A stretch of DNA of 64,000 bases from Chamaesiphon minutus PCC 6605. Its GTDB lineage: Bacteria; Cyanobacteriota; Cyanobacteriia; Cyanobacteriales; Chamaesiphonaceae. This document shows, piece after piece, positions 1 through 8,833 of this stretch. The stretch spans positions 2,886,385-2,950,384 of the forward strand of contig NC_019697.1 of assembly GCF_000317145.1 (NCBI RefSeq), given 5' to 3'. A program made the translations under genes and the position numbers. Numbering within the stretch: position 1 is the stretch's first letter; every line of letters begins with the position of its first letter. The notes beneath the pieces were generated by a model that was not told the origin of the DNA, did no database searches, and was given only the letters and a program-made list of their open reading frames with translations.

Positions 1-737
1 TTTCCGGTATCATCAGCGCGGGAATTATCCCTGCTGGCATCGAGATGATGGACAACTTCAGCATCAACGCCGTCGAAGATGTCGTCGCTACCAAATGTTA
101 CCCCCGCGATGCCGCCGCCATTCTGCTCGTCGAAATCGACGGCTCGGCAGTAGAAGTGGCTACAAATCAAGCCAGTATCGCCGCGATCTGCCGCGAGAAC
201 GGAGCCAGATCGATCGATATAGCCACCGAGCCAGAACAACGCTTGCGGCTGTGGAAAGGTCGTAAAGCCGCCTTTGCAGCGATGGGCAAAATCAGTCCCG
301 ATTATTACGTGCAAGATGGTGTCATTCCCCGCACGCAATTATCTTATGTGCTCCAAGAAATTGCCAGACTGGGCAAAAAGTATGGATATTATGTTGCCAA
401 TGTCTTCCATGCTGGCGATGGTAATTTACACCCCTTAATTTTGTATGATAATTCCAAAGCTGGTGCCTTAGAGCAGGTAGAAGCCTTGGGTGGCGAAATT
501 CTCAAGCTCTGCGTCAAAGTCGGCGGCAGTATTTCTGGAGAACACGGCATCGGTGCGGACAAACGCTGCTATATGTCGGAAATGTTCACCGAGACAGATT
601 TAGAAACAATGCAATGGGTACGCACGGTATTTAATCCCAAAGAATTAGCCAATCCAGGCAAAATTCTCCCCACTCCCCGCACTTGTGGCGAATCTGCAAA
701 TTCCGGCCATAAATTCCCCTCGATCGAGCAATATTAA
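1..737 (+). CDS. glcD: Glycolate oxidase subunit GlcD, C-terminal part
   Basis: This is the 3' part of an FAD-linked oxidase of the GlcD/D-lactate dehydrogenase family. It oxidises glycolate to glyoxylate in photorespiration. The frame is open from base 3, before any start codon, so the N-terminal FAD-binding (PCMH-type) domain lies outside the window. The visible part begins with SGIISAGIIPAGIEMMDN and contains the FAD-oxidase C-terminal signatures HAGDGNLHPL and SGEHGIGADKR. It ends at a TAA followed by short degenerate repeats. Family assignment is firm. The exact substrate (glycolate or D-lactate) cannot be told from this part. Confidence 0.9.
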   Translation, partial: SGIISAGIIPAGIEMMDNFSINAVEDVVATKCYPRDAAAILLVEIDGSAVEVATNQASIAAICRENGARSIDIATEPEQRLRLWKGRKAAFAAMGKISPDYYVQDGVIPRTQLSYVLQEIARLGKKYGYYVANVFHAGDGNLHPLILYDNSKAGALEQVEALGGEILKLCVKVGGSISGEHGIGADKRCYMSEMFTETDLETMQWVRTVFNPKELANPGKILPTPRTCGESANSGHKFPSIEQY

Positions 738-818
738 ATTAATTGAGAATTGAGAATTGAGAATTGGGTTAATAGAAACCCCATATCTGCATGATTATTT
801 ACCCTTTCTCCTTTACCC

Positions 819-845
819 GCCTAAAGCCTAAAGCCTAAAGCCTAA
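819..845. repeat. Short heptamer array (CCTAAAG)
   Basis: Three full CCTAAAG units plus a partial one. The bases at 842-844 are also the stop codon (TAG on the minus strand) of the neighbouring gene, so this array sits on a coding end. It is the same heptamer family, in opposite orientation, as the array at 29291. Confidence 0.8.
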
Positions 846-1135
846 TCCCCATCCCCTAAACTGCCCGACTCTAATTGCTCTAAATAAATAAACTCTGGAG
901 ATCGAACGCCTGCTTTCGCTCTAATTTTCACAAGCTGGGGCGATTCAAAAAAATGCCGAGCGTTCTCTAGCGACGTCCAAGACGAGAAATGTACTACCTT
1001 GTGGGGATTGTTAGCATATTTTAAGACTTGATAATCGCGTTCTCCAGCCTCCCGCCGTAGCTCGGCAGCATCATCGAAAATCTGCTTCCAGGCATCGTAA
1101 TCGGCAACTTCATGAATAATCAACACGTATGGCAT
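842..1135 (-). CDS. Small ABM-like (dimeric alpha/beta barrel) protein
   Basis: A 97-residue protein starting MPYVLIIHEV. Its pattern (beta strand, then W-x-x-x-F helix, a central VLKY/HFSSW strand, and a second helix with ARHFFES) resembles antibiotic-biosynthesis-monooxygenase-like ferredoxin folds. Such proteins are usually small dimers with oxygenase, heme-degrading or unknown roles. No substrate can be inferred. The stop codon is made from the adjacent CCTAAAG repeat. It lies alone between glcD and the ABC permease, on the opposite strand to both. The ABM family call is by pattern only. Confidence 0.7.
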   Translation of the reverse strand: MPYVLIIHEVADYDAWKQIFDDAAELRREAGERDYQVLKYANNPHKVVHFSSWTSLENARHFFESPQLVKIRAKAGVRSPEFIYLEQLESGSLGDGD

Positions 1136-1269
1136 AGTATGTTTAGGCTGGAGTATTGTTGAGAGACTAGCGATCGAGAGCGGTTAGAAGTATCATCAGC
1201 TACAACGATCGCGGCAATCTTTGGCCGATCGTATTCCTTCCCGATCGATAATTCATCATTTGGTGCCTG

Positions 1270-2343
1270 ATGGTCATTTATTTTGTCTTCTTGACGATTT
1301 CTGCTGCTACTTACGCGCTGTTTAGTTTGGGATTAAATCTCCAATGGGGTGTAACGGGGCTGATTAATTTCGGGCATGTCGCGTTTATGGCGATCGGTGC
1401 CTATTCTACCGTGTTGTTGTCCATGCAGGGCGTGCCGATCGCGATCGCGGTTTTGGTGGGTATTTGCCTATCCGCACTTCTCGGGCTACTCATCGGGATG
1501 TCCACCTTGCGGTTGCGAGAAGACTATCTAGGTATTGTCACCATCGGGGTATCCGAATTAGTCCGATTGGCGGCTAAAAATGAAGCTTGGCTGACCAAAG
1601 GTTCCTTCGGCGTGCAGGGCTATCCTGTCCCTTTTAATTTTCAGCCTGATTATCCCGTGAGGCTCGGTTTAATTATTTGGTTGACGGCCATTTGTGGCTT
1701 AGCATTATGGAAATTGTGGCTGTGGATGCGCGGTAAGACACCCCGCTATATCGGTGGCGCGATCGCCAGTGCCTTTGTACTGACTGTCTGCGTATGTGGT
1801 GCGTTATCCCTCTACACATACGATCCGCGCGCTGGATTGATGTTACTAACTTTAACGACACTGACGATCGTGTATATTGGCATGGAGAAGTTGGTAAATT
1901 CGCCTTGGGGACGGATCTTAAAAGCCATTCGCGAAGATGAAGAAGTCCCAAGAGCCTTGGGTAAAAATGTCTTCTGGTACAAACTTCAAGCCTTTATGTT
2001 AGGTGGTGCGATCGCTGGACTTTCGGGTGCATTTTATGCTTGGCAATTTACAGTTTTTCCCGATAATTTCGAGCCGTTAATTACCTTCAATGCGTGGATT
2101 ATTGTCATGCTCGGCGGTTCGGGAAATAATCTCGGCACGATTATTGGGGCGATTATTTTCTGGGGATATAATACAATCACTCGCGATGAGTTATTTAAGA
2201 TGTTTTTTAGAACTTTAGGTCTAGATGATACTCAGCAAGGCGCGTTTCGGGTGATGATTATCGGGTTAGTTTTGATGTTGATTATGGTGTTACGTCCGCA
2301 AGGTATTTTAGGGAAGAAGGAAGAGTTAACGTTGGGTCGATAG
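1270..2343 (+). CDS. livM: Branched-chain/neutral amino-acid ABC permease, LivM type
   Basis: A 357-residue multi-pass inner-membrane protein of the LivM/NatC permease family. It begins with hydrophobic segments and the family stretch LGLNLQWGVTGLINFGHVAF. The cytoplasmic coupling region ILKAIREDEEVPRALGKN, near residue 220, contacts the ATPase. It ends MVLRPQGILG, typical of LivM. The likely role is uptake or recapture of neutral or hydrophobic amino acids. The ATPase gene follows on the same strand 312 bp downstream, an unusually wide gap that holds a repeat. UrtC (urea) is a less likely alternative because the N-terminal motif fits LivM/NatC better. Confidence 0.85.
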   Translation: MVIYFVFLTISAATYALFSLGLNLQWGVTGLINFGHVAFMAIGAYSTVLLSMQGVPIAIAVLVGICLSALLGLLIGMSTLRLREDYLGIVTIGVSELVRLAAKNEAWLTKGSFGVQGYPVPFNFQPDYPVRLGLIIWLTAICGLALWKLWLWMRGKTPRYIGGAIASAFVLTVCVCGALSLYTYDPRAGLMLLTLTTLTIVYIGMEKLVNSPWGRILKAIREDEEVPRALGKNVFWYKLQAFMLGGAIAGLSGAFYAWQFTVFPDNFEPLITFNAWIIVMLGGSGNNLGTIIGAIIFWGYNTITRDELFKMFFRTLGLDDTQQGAFRVMIIGLVLMLIMVLRPQGILGKKEELTLGR

Positions 2344-2381
2344 TTAGATAGTTTGGGCGTTGGCAGTTGTCTATTATAGTT

Positions 2382-2482
2382 ACTGCGGAGATCTACCCAC
2401 CCCGCCCTACGGGCACCCCTGTCTTGTCTTGCTAAACCGTCGGGAAACCCGACGAGCGCAAGCCGCTCCGAGGAGGGGATTT
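2382..2482. repeat. GC-rich interspersed repeat between permease and ATPase
   Basis: The segment CTGCGGAGATCTACCCACCC, then GCCC..GGGCACCCCTGTCTTG and ending CTCCGAGGAGGGGAT, matches the repeat inside the alpha-mannosidase gene near 39205-39379. It also shares its GGGCACCCCTGTCTTG part with the hairpin at 29676-29726. It separates two genes that would normally form one operon. The rest of the 2344-2655 gap shows no gene. Confidence 0.75.
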
Positions 2483-2655
2483 GATTTTAATATCTCATTA
2501 ATAAGGGTTTAGAAGGGTGGATCGATCGCCTAAATATAAACATGTATTAGTTCACTTCAGTGAACTTTCGCCATTAGCCCCAAATTCATTTGAGGGCGGG
2601 TAAAGACTAAGTTCACTTTATCAATATCAAAAATCGCGAATATTATCTATTTCTC

Positions 2656-3444
2656 ATGAAAAACAATTACGTGCCGATGTCTACCCAACCATTACTTTCC
2701 GCCACCGGATTGTGCAAAACTTTTGGTGGCGTCAAAGCAGTTCAGCACGCCGGAATTGAAGTCGCAACAGGCAGTATCACTGGCTTAATCGGGCCGAATG
2801 GAGCCGGGAAGACGACTTTTTTCAATCTTTTATCTAATTTTATTCGACCAGATTCCGGTCGAATTCAATTAAATGGACGCGATATTCATACCATGCAACC
2901 TCACCAAATCGCTAGATTGGGAATGGTAAGGACATTTCAAGTAGCCAAGGCTCTATCGCGCATGTCGGTATTAGAAAATATGCTCTTAGGAGCCAAAAAT
3001 CCTGCGGGTGAGAAGATTTGGGAAGTATTACTGAAACCCAAACTAGTGCAATCGCAGCAGCGCGAATTAAAAGATAAAGCCATGTCGATTCTGACTTCTG
3101 TCGGATTGAGTGCCAAAGCAAACGACTACGCTGGCGGACTATCGGGGGGACAGCGAAAACTACTCGAAATCGGACGCGCATTGATGGCAGATCCGCAATT
3201 AATTTTATTAGACGAACCTGCTGCTGGTGTCAATCCGCGCTTGATTGAAGATATTTGCGGTCACATTCTCAATTGGCGCAAACATGGTCTAACGTTCCTA
3301 ATTATCGAACATAATATGGATGTGATTATGACTTTATGCGATCGAGTGTGGGTGTTAGCCGAAGGTACCAATCTCGTCGATGGTACGCCGAATACCGTCC
3401 AAAATGATTCGCGGGTAATTGAGGCTTATTTGGGGATAGATTGA
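2656..3444 (+). CDS. livG: Branched-chain/neutral amino-acid ABC ATPase, LivG type
   Basis: A 262-residue ABC ATPase. It has Walker A GPNGAGKTTF, Q-loop TFQVAKAL, signature LSGGQRKLLEIGRAL, Walker B LILLDEPAAGVNP and switch histidine IIEHNMD. The long insert after the Q-loop and the ending SRVIEAYLG are typical of LivG/NatA. It would power the permease encoded upstream. An in-frame ATG eight codons downstream (MSTQPLL) could be the true start. No binding protein or LivF/LivH partner is visible, so the rest of the transporter is elsewhere, as is common for cyanobacterial Nat systems. Confidence 0.88.
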   Translation: MKNNYVPMSTQPLLSATGLCKTFGGVKAVQHAGIEVATGSITGLIGPNGAGKTTFFNLLSNFIRPDSGRIQLNGRDIHTMQPHQIARLGMVRTFQVAKALSRMSVLENMLLGAKNPAGEKIWEVLLKPKLVQSQQRELKDKAMSILTSVGLSAKANDYAGGLSGGQRKLLEIGRALMADPQLILLDEPAAGVNPRLIEDICGHILNWRKHGLTFLIIEHNMDVIMTLCDRVWVLAEGTNLVDGTPNTVQNDSRVIEAYLGID

Positions 3445-3532
3445 GCTTAGTTGAGTTAATAGTAGATCCATCTGGGCATATTTAAATCAATGAGTTAAAT
3501 TCCATGCGAACAAAACAGGAGACTATTAGTAC

Positions 3533-4018
3533 ATGGCTGCACCCGATCTACTACGGATACCTTTAGATGAAGGACGGTTTGAAAATATTGGTCGTTTACC
3601 TAATGGGAACCAATTCATGGCGTATGTCACGGGTGCTATGCCAGATGGAATGAAGTATCCCATGAATGACGAACAAGCTCGGCTGAAGAGGTGGTTAGCT
3701 GTTGTTCATCAATTCGATGCTGATGGCAACCACCTAGTTAGTGAAGCTCGGCTCGGTGCGTTCGATATCGAAGGTCGAGATATTGCTGGACAAAAAGCTT
3801 GGGCACAATTGGAAGATATGTACGATCGCTTAACGATGGATGGCGAACCAGTGTTTTGCGATATCAATGTCAAGCTATTCTCGGTTGAGATCGATGATGT
3901 TCTCCATGGACTCTTTTACGAACAGGATGAAGAAGAGCCAGAGTCTGAGTGGGTGATGTTAGAACCGCGAGATATTATGTTTCATCCAGAGTGGGATAGT
4001 GGTGAGTACTCAACTTAG
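3533..4018 (+). CDS. Conserved hypothetical protein
   Basis: A 161-residue acidic, soluble protein (MAAPDLLRIPLDEGRFE) with no signal peptide or membrane segment. An AGGAGA ribosome-binding site lies upstream of the ATG. The sequence is rich in Asp/Glu, with an acidic patch EQDEEEPESE near the C-terminus. I do not recognise a family with confidence. It stands alone between the ABC ATPase and the recombinase-like gene. A real gene is supported by the binding site and normal codon use. Confidence 0.7.
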   Translation: MAAPDLLRIPLDEGRFENIGRLPNGNQFMAYVTGAMPDGMKYPMNDEQARLKRWLAVVHQFDADGNHLVSEARLGAFDIEGRDIAGQKAWAQLEDMYDRLTMDGEPVFCDINVKLFSVEIDDVLHGLFYEQDEEEPESEWVMLEPRDIMFHPEWDSGEYST

Positions 4019-4215
4019 AAATTTTGCTATAAATAATCGATCGAGTCAGATTATTAATTTAATTTAACAATTATCGCTCGCGATCGACCATAATTTAATT
4101 AAATAATCGATAGATTTGTGAAGCGATCGCGCTCGATAAAAATACTATGAATGATTGCTCTATTTATGGTCGATCTGTGGGCACTGCCCACCCTACGTTT
4201 TTACTGACTTTATAA

Positions 4216-5493
4216 ATGCGAATTGTTGCTTATACTTACACCGATCTATTAATTGAAGAGTCCCCAGGAATAGAGATTTGGGGATGGGAGATAGATCGAG
4301 TGTATCAGGATTTGGGACAACGGTACGAACTCGATCGATTGTTGCAGGATCTGCGCCTAGAACCGTGCGATTATTTATTAGTAAGGAGATTGGATGAGTT
4401 GGGTGAGTCGGTTCGCGATGTGCGGGAAGTGCTCTTAAAGTTGCAAGAGCTAAATGTTGAATTAGTTACCACCGAAACTGAGATTGCGCCGCAATTAAAT
4501 CTATTACAACTCATCGATAAAATTCAAACCGATCTCGTCAGTCGGCGGATGCGGCAAGGACACGCTCGCAATCGTTTACACTCTTTACCGCCGCCCGGAA
4601 AAGCTCCCTATGGTTATCGTCGGGGTAAGGATAAGTATACGATCGATAAGTCTGCCGCACCTGTAGTCAAAGATTTTTTCGATCGATTTACAATCTATGG
4701 TTCGTTGCGGGGGGCAGTGCGCTATTTAGAGAAAAAATATAATAAGAAAATTGCGGCTTCTACGGGGCTAAGATGGCTCACTAACCCCGTCTATCGGGGC
4801 GATATAGCGTATCTTAAGGGTGAGGTAATTTCGGACACGCACGCGGCGATTTTATCGCGGGATGAGGCGGCACAGATCGATCGATTATTGCGGCGCAATC
4901 GGCAAATGCCACCGCGCACGGCGAGCGCGCCCAGATCTTTGGCTGGTTTGGTTAATTGCCAGCAGTGCAGGCAAACAATGACCGTTACTAGCGTCTCGGC
5001 TCCGCGTCGGGTGGAGAAATATTTGTATCTACGTCCGACTGGTTGCACGCGTCAACCCCAGTGTAAATCGATTCGCTACGAGCGAGTTTTGAATGCGACT
5101 ATCGATCGCATTTGCACGGATTTACCGATTGCTGTCAATCAACTCGGGATGCCTAATACGGACGGATTTAAAGCCAAAATTTCTCAAGATATTATCGACA
5201 AGCAACAAACGATCGCTAACTTGCCAGAACTGATCGATTCGGGCATTCTCGATCGAGAAACTGTCGAGTTGCGTACCTACAAGCTCAAAACCGAAATCTC
5301 TCAATTGCAGAGTCGTTTAGCCGCCTTTCCGCCTGTAAATCTCCAATCTCTAGCTCAAGCTGTTTCGATTCCCCAATTTTGGCTGGATTTATCCGAATCC
5401 GAGCGTCGCTTTTATTTTCGAGAATTTATTAAATCGATCGACATCGACCCACAATCTTCTAATTTAGATTTACAATTACGGTTTATTTTTTAA
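4216..5493 (+). CDS. Serine-recombinase-like protein, probably catalytically impaired
   Basis: A 425-residue protein built like a large serine recombinase. An N-terminal resolvase-like domain (1-120) includes DYLLVRRLDELGESVRDV and TDLVSRRMRQG. A recombinase domain (PPPGKAPYGYRRGKD to about 220) follows, then a zinc-ribbon-like segment with CQQC and GCTRQPQC, and a coiled-coil tail. The N-terminus reads MRIVAYTYTD, whereas active enzymes usually have YxRVSxxxQ there. The nucleophilic serine position appears to be threonine. No flanking att sites or phage genes were seen. I recall similar proteins as conserved in cyanobacteria, which suggests a domesticated or non-excising role. Confidence 0.75.
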   Translation: MRIVAYTYTDLLIEESPGIEIWGWEIDRVYQDLGQRYELDRLLQDLRLEPCDYLLVRRLDELGESVRDVREVLLKLQELNVELVTTETEIAPQLNLLQLIDKIQTDLVSRRMRQGHARNRLHSLPPPGKAPYGYRRGKDKYTIDKSAAPVVKDFFDRFTIYGSLRGAVRYLEKKYNKKIAASTGLRWLTNPVYRGDIAYLKGEVISDTHAAILSRDEAAQIDRLLRRNRQMPPRTASAPRSLAGLVNCQQCRQTMTVTSVSAPRRVEKYLYLRPTGCTRQPQCKSIRYERVLNATIDRICTDLPIAVNQLGMPNTDGFKAKISQDIIDKQQTIANLPELIDSGILDRETVELRTYKLKTEISQLQSRLAAFPPVNLQSLAQAVSIPQFWLDLSESERRFYFREFIKSIDIDPQSSNLDLQLRFIF

Positions 5494-5510
5494 TCGATCG
5501 ACGCAATAAA

Positions 5511-5534
5511 CCCGACTTCTAGACAGAAGTCGGG
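5511..5534. terminator. Bidirectional hairpin terminator
   Basis: A perfect 10-bp stem, CCCGACTTCT/AGAAGTCGGG, with loop AGAC lies between the convergent recombinase-like gene and the aldolase gene. A/T-rich runs on each side suit termination in both directions. Confidence 0.8.
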
Positions 5535-5567
5535 CTTATGTTGCTAACCTAATTTAACTAATTAGAA

Positions 5568-6644
5568 TTAGACGCCAACCTTAACTTTAGGAGCTGGGTA
5601 AACACCTTTAGCATATTTAGCTGCAAACTCTTCGAGCGAAGCAGTTTTGATTTTGCTACCTTGTCCCGCACACCAGAAAGCGGTGTAACGCTCGGCACAT
5701 ACTTTTTGCATGTACTTGATCGATGGTTTCAGGAAGTGGCGAGGATCGAATTCTTCAGGCTTGCTGAAGAGAGCTTCGCGAACTGCTGCGGTGATTGCCA
5801 AACGGTTGTCGGTGTCGATGTTGACTTTACGAACGCCGCACTTGATGCCTTTTTGGATTTCTTCTAAAGGTACGCCGTAGGTTTCAGGAATCTTACCACC
5901 GTACTGGTTGATCAGTGCGAGTAAATCTTCGGGTACCGAAGAAGAACCGTGCATGACGAGGTGAGTGTTGGGGAGTTTGTTGTGGATTTCTTCAATCCGG
6001 CTGATAGCAAGGATTTCACCAGTGGGTTTGCGAGTGAATTTGTAAGCACCGTGGCTGGTACCGATCGCAACTGCGAGCGCATCTACGCCAGTAGCTTCCA
6101 CAAATTGTACTGCTTCATCAGGGTCGGTGAGGAGTTGGTCGTGAGACAAAGCACCTTCAAAACCGTGTCCGTCTTCAGCTTCGCCCATACCAGTTTCTAA
6201 AGAACCCAAACAACCGAGTTCGCCTTCTACGCTGACGCCGATCGCGTGAGCGACTTCGACGACTTTACGGGTAATATCAACGTTATATTCAAAACTTGCA
6301 GGAGTTTTGGCATCAGCTTCTAACGAGCCATCCATCATAACGCTAGTGAAGCCTTGCTTCATTGCTGAGTAGCAAGTTGCAGCACTGTTGCCATGATCTT
6401 GGTGCATGGCAATCGGAATATTGGGGTAGGTTTCCACTGCGGCTAAAACTAGGTGACGCAGGAATGCTTCACCAGCATAGCTTCTCGCACCGCGAGATGC
6501 TTGTAAGATCACAGGGCTATCAGTTTCGTTAGCAGCCTGCATGATTGCTTGGATCTGCTCCATGTTGTTAACGTTGTATGCTGGGATACCGTAGCCGTTT
6601 TCAGCAGCGTGATCCAGCATAAGCCGCATTGGGACGAGTGCCAT
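5568..6644 (-). CDS. fba: Fructose-bisphosphate aldolase, class II
   Basis: A 358-residue zinc-dependent aldolase that interconverts fructose-1,6-bisphosphate with GAP and DHAP. It probably also acts on sedoheptulose-1,7-bisphosphate in the Calvin cycle, in the cytosol. Diagnostic segments are [12 protein letters not shown] near the N-terminus, the zinc/active-site [30 protein letters not shown] and [11 protein letters not shown], and [12 protein letters not shown]. The start is secured by an AGGAGG ribosome-binding site just upstream of ATG. It is monocistronic, with a terminator at 5511. Confidence 0.96.
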   Translation of the reverse strand: MALVPMRLMLDHAAENGYGIPAYNVNNMEQIQAIMQAANETDSPVILQASRGARSYAGEAFLRHLVLAAVETYPNIPIAMHQDHGNSAATCYSAMKQGFTSVMMDGSLEADAKTPASFEYNVDITRKVVEVAHAIGVSVEGELGCLGSLETGMGEAEDGHGFEGALSHDQLLTDPDEAVQFVEATGVDALAVAIGTSHGAYKFTRKPTGEILAISRIEEIHNKLPNTHLVMHGSSSVPEDLLALINQYGGKIPETYGVPLEEIQKGIKCGVRKVNIDTDNRLAITAAVREALFSKPEEFDPRHFLKPSIKYMQKVCAERYTAFWCAGQGSKIKTASLEEFAAKYAKGVYPAPKVKVGV

Positions 6645-6828
6645 TAGAAATTCCTCCTATAATTTAAATCTTTAAGATTAAATCGCTCGACGAGCGTTAA
6701 TTTAATGATTTTTTATTTTTAACTAAGGATACTTTACCAAAGATCTGTGAGTATCGATACTCCCTTGCCGATAAAATTAGTGGAAAATCGCATCATCGGT
6801 GTCTGGTTTTATGCGGTTTAGTGGCAAA

Positions 6829-6870
6829 AAAATCGGTCGAGTCAGATAAATTGCTGACTCGACCGATTTT
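6829..6870 (-). terminator. Rho-independent terminator after tRNA-Lys
   Basis: A 17-bp perfect stem with an 8-base loop lies just beyond the 3' end of the tRNA on the minus strand and is followed there by a run of seven T. It would end the tRNA transcript before the aldolase promoter region. Confidence 0.85.
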
Positions 6871-6883
6871 TATTGTTGTAATA

Positions 6884-6955
6884 TGGGACGCCCGAGGGTC
6901 GAACTCGGGGCCAGTCGGTTAAAAGCCGAATGCTCTACCACTGAGCTAGCGTCCC
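6884..6955 (-). tRNA. trnK: tRNA-Lys (anticodon UUU)
   Basis: A 72-nt cloverleaf on the minus strand. The acceptor stem is GGGACGC/GCGTCCC, the D-arm GCTC/GAGC, the anticodon loop CTTTTAA (anticodon TTT), and the T-arm CCGAG-TTCGACC-CTCGG. The CCA end is not encoded. A strong terminator follows at 6829. Confidence 0.95.
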
Positions 6956-7024
6956 GTTTGCGACTGAATTAATTCAGACCTTTACTAAGATAGCATGTAG
7001 ATCTGAATTTACGCAACTTTTATT

Positions 7025-7894
7025 TTAAGTAAAGTCGGCAGTAAAGGTAATATTGGTACTCATAGTCTCTCCTGGAGCTACATGCAGCAAATCTACTCCT
7101 GTATTTAAACTGTTGCGAGGGCCAGTCCAAGGTTCGAGACAGTAAAAGTCTTTACCCGCCACAGTCCAAAACACGATCGTCCGATACTGCTGGCTCGATG
7201 TCATCGTCAGCTTTAATTTTTGGCCAGCATCTGATGCCGTGGCGACATTACCTTTTACATTTGTAAATGCTGCATCGATCTCCGCTTGGCTAAAATCAAA
7301 CTTACCTGCAAAGGAATGAATTTCGCCTGTTTGCTTTTCCTGATAACTATCCGCTCCAATCTCAAATGTCAGATGTTCTTTGTTGGGAGCGGCAAAATAG
7401 GGGTGTAAGCCACTACTAAACGGCATCGGGGTTGCCGATTTATTGGTGTAAGTTTGGTCGATGACTAGCTCGTTGCCACGAATTCGATAGGTAAAGCTGA
7501 CGCTAAAGTCAAATGGATACACTTGGCGCGTAGCCTCATTGCTCTCTAACGTTATCGTCAGACTGGCATCGGTAGTACTAGATTGATGAGTGACTTGCCA
7601 AGGCAGATCGCGTGCGAAACCATGCTGCTTGAGCGAGTACTGCTTGCCGTCAATCGAATAGGCATTATCTGGCAAATTGCCACAAATCGGAAATAAAATC
7701 GGAAATCCACCCCGCACGCTCAGACTCGGATCGGTAAACCGATCGGCATCTAAGTACATTAACTCCCGATCGCCCACCCGCCAACTAGTTGCAATCCCCC
7801 CGCGATCGGGGAAAATAGTTAGAGAACTCTGACTTTCGGTATCATTTAAGACGTAGACAGGTTCGCTCTGAGACTGTTTAGTGACGGTAAACAT
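7025..7894 (-). CDS. Aldose 1-epimerase family protein
   Basis: A 289-residue soluble protein of the galactose-mutarotase-like superfamily. Recognisable parts are the SLSVRGGFPILFPICGNLPD segment, KQHGFARDLPW with the catalytic-type His, SSGLHPYFAAP and the late FYCLEPWTGPRNSLN with the Glu region. It probably interconverts anomers of a sugar or sugar phosphate. The start is placed at MFTVTKQ because related proteins begin this way. The open frame runs 16 codons further upstream (MPCLMSDLY), which looks non-coding. The preferred start has no clear ribosome-binding site. Confidence 0.82.
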   Translation of the reverse strand: MFTVTKQSQSEPVYVLNDTESQSSLTIFPDRGGIATSWRVGDRELMYLDADRFTDPSLSVRGGFPILFPICGNLPDNAYSIDGKQYSLKQHGFARDLPWQVTHQSSTTDASLTITLESNEATRQVYPFDFSVSFTYRIRGNELVIDQTYTNKSATPMPFSSGLHPYFAAPNKEHLTFEIGADSYQEKQTGEIHSFAGKFDFSQAEIDAAFTNVKGNVATASDAGQKLKLTMTSSQQYRTIVFWTVAGKDFYCLEPWTGPRNSLNTGVDLLHVAPGETMSTNITFTADFT

Positions 7895-7987
7895 ATTATT
7901 GCTTGTAAGTATATGGTATAAATCTGACATCAGGCAAGGCATCCAGACACTGTGACGCCAGATTTACAAATTCCCACCCACTAGCCG

Positions 7988-8206
7988 CTAAGTTTTAGGC
8001 AAAGAGACAAGCAAACGGGTATTATAGTTATATAGGCTACACGATCGGCGATCGATATTATCGATCGAGTCATCACAGTCTATGTAAGCAGGCGAACTAT
8101 CACCAGTAGTAATGGCAGATTCGACTTTTGTCTCAGGTTCATATCGACTCATCTCACCCAGAGCATCGACAAATTCAGTCCTCACATCTTGGTTAAATGC
8201 CCGCAT
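7988..8206 (-). CDS. Small hypothetical protein
   Basis: A 72-residue reading frame (MRAFNQDVRTEFVDAL) with a GAGG ribosome-binding motif six bases before the ATG. No family is recognised. It sits head to head with the DUF6679-like gene. It could be a genuine short gene or chance. The binding motif and absence of a competing frame are the only support. Confidence 0.4.
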   Translation of the reverse strand: MRAFNQDVRTEFVDALGEMSRYEPETKVESAITTGDSSPAYIDCDDSIDNIDRRSCSLYNYNTRLLVSLPKT

Positions 8207-8330
8207 GAAGTTCCTCAACTAAACCGATTGCTTCTAGTTAATTTTGGGAACGCTACTCTAGTCAAGCTCGCCAGTAATCTGACTAGATTCTCATTCCACT
8301 GCCAGATTTATTTGTTTAGGAGAGTAAGCC

Positions 8331-8633
8331 ATGTTACACCGCAAGATTTATCAAATGTGTGAAGATGGTCGGGAAGTGTGTATTTTCTTGCGAGATCAAC
8401 AACGGTGGATCGAACGTGCGCGCATTACCGATATCGAAGGCGATTTAGTTACGATCCGCTATGAGACTGATGAAGAAGATGAGGTCTCAGCGTGGGAAGA
8501 AATGGTGCGACTCGAAAGTATCGCTTCGATCAGTCAGAAATTAGCCTCTGTCTATCGCGGTAATACCGATCCGCTTGTCTCTGACGAATGTCATGAGTTA
8601 GAGCAAATTCGTCCGACCACTACCGAAGAATAA
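8331..8633 (+). CDS. DUF6679-like cyanobacterial protein
   Basis: A 100-residue soluble protein that starts MLHRKIYQMCEDGREVCIFL after an AGGAG site. From memory it matches a short, highly conserved cyanobacterial family (DUF6679) with the core RDQQRWIERARITDIEGDL and the acidic YETDEEDEVSAWEEMVRLE. Its function is unknown. The pattern suggests a small beta-barrel followed by a disordered tail. It is monocistronic; the downstream gap holds two palindromic repeats. Confidence 0.8.
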   Translation: MLHRKIYQMCEDGREVCIFLRDQQRWIERARITDIEGDLVTIRYETDEEDEVSAWEEMVRLESIASISQKLASVYRGNTDPLVSDECHELEQIRPTTTEE

Positions 8634-8720
8634 TCACCAGCATCATCCCCAGTTACGAGTCATTAGCCATTGAGTTAATGACTCGTAATTAGTATTTAGG
8701 CCAAGTTGCTACCTATCCCT

Positions 8721-8739
8721 CAGCGGTTAGAAACCGCTG
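8721..8739. repeat. Short palindrome
   Basis: CAGCGGTT-AGA-AACCGCTG, an 8-bp perfect hairpin immediately before the longer palindrome at 8747. It is of a type common in cyanobacterial intergenic DNA. Confidence 0.7.
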
Positions 8740-8746
8740 CTCATAG

Positions 8747-8800
8747 TGCAAAGTCCGCTTACGCGGACTAATAAGCTAGTCCGCGTAAGCGGACTTTGCA
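8747..8800. repeat. 24-bp perfect inverted repeat
   Basis: TGCAAAGTCCGCTTACGCGG(ACTA) and its exact complement are separated by the 6-base loop ATAAGC. Each arm also contains an internal small palindrome (GTCCGC..GCGGAC). It resembles REP-like/IS200-type hairpins. It has no T-tract and lies just upstream of the next gene, so a terminator role is uncertain. Confidence 0.85.
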
Positions 8801-8833
8801 ACACTAGCCACGATTTCAATCGTAGGCTGCTCT

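Noticed and set aside
1270-2343. UrtC urea permease
   Set aside because: The N-terminal LGLNLQWGVTGLINFGH motif fits LivM/NatC better, and no urt or urease genes are near.
4216-5493. Integrated phage or fdxN-type excision element
   Set aside because: No att repeats, phage genes or interrupted target gene are seen around the recombinase-like gene.
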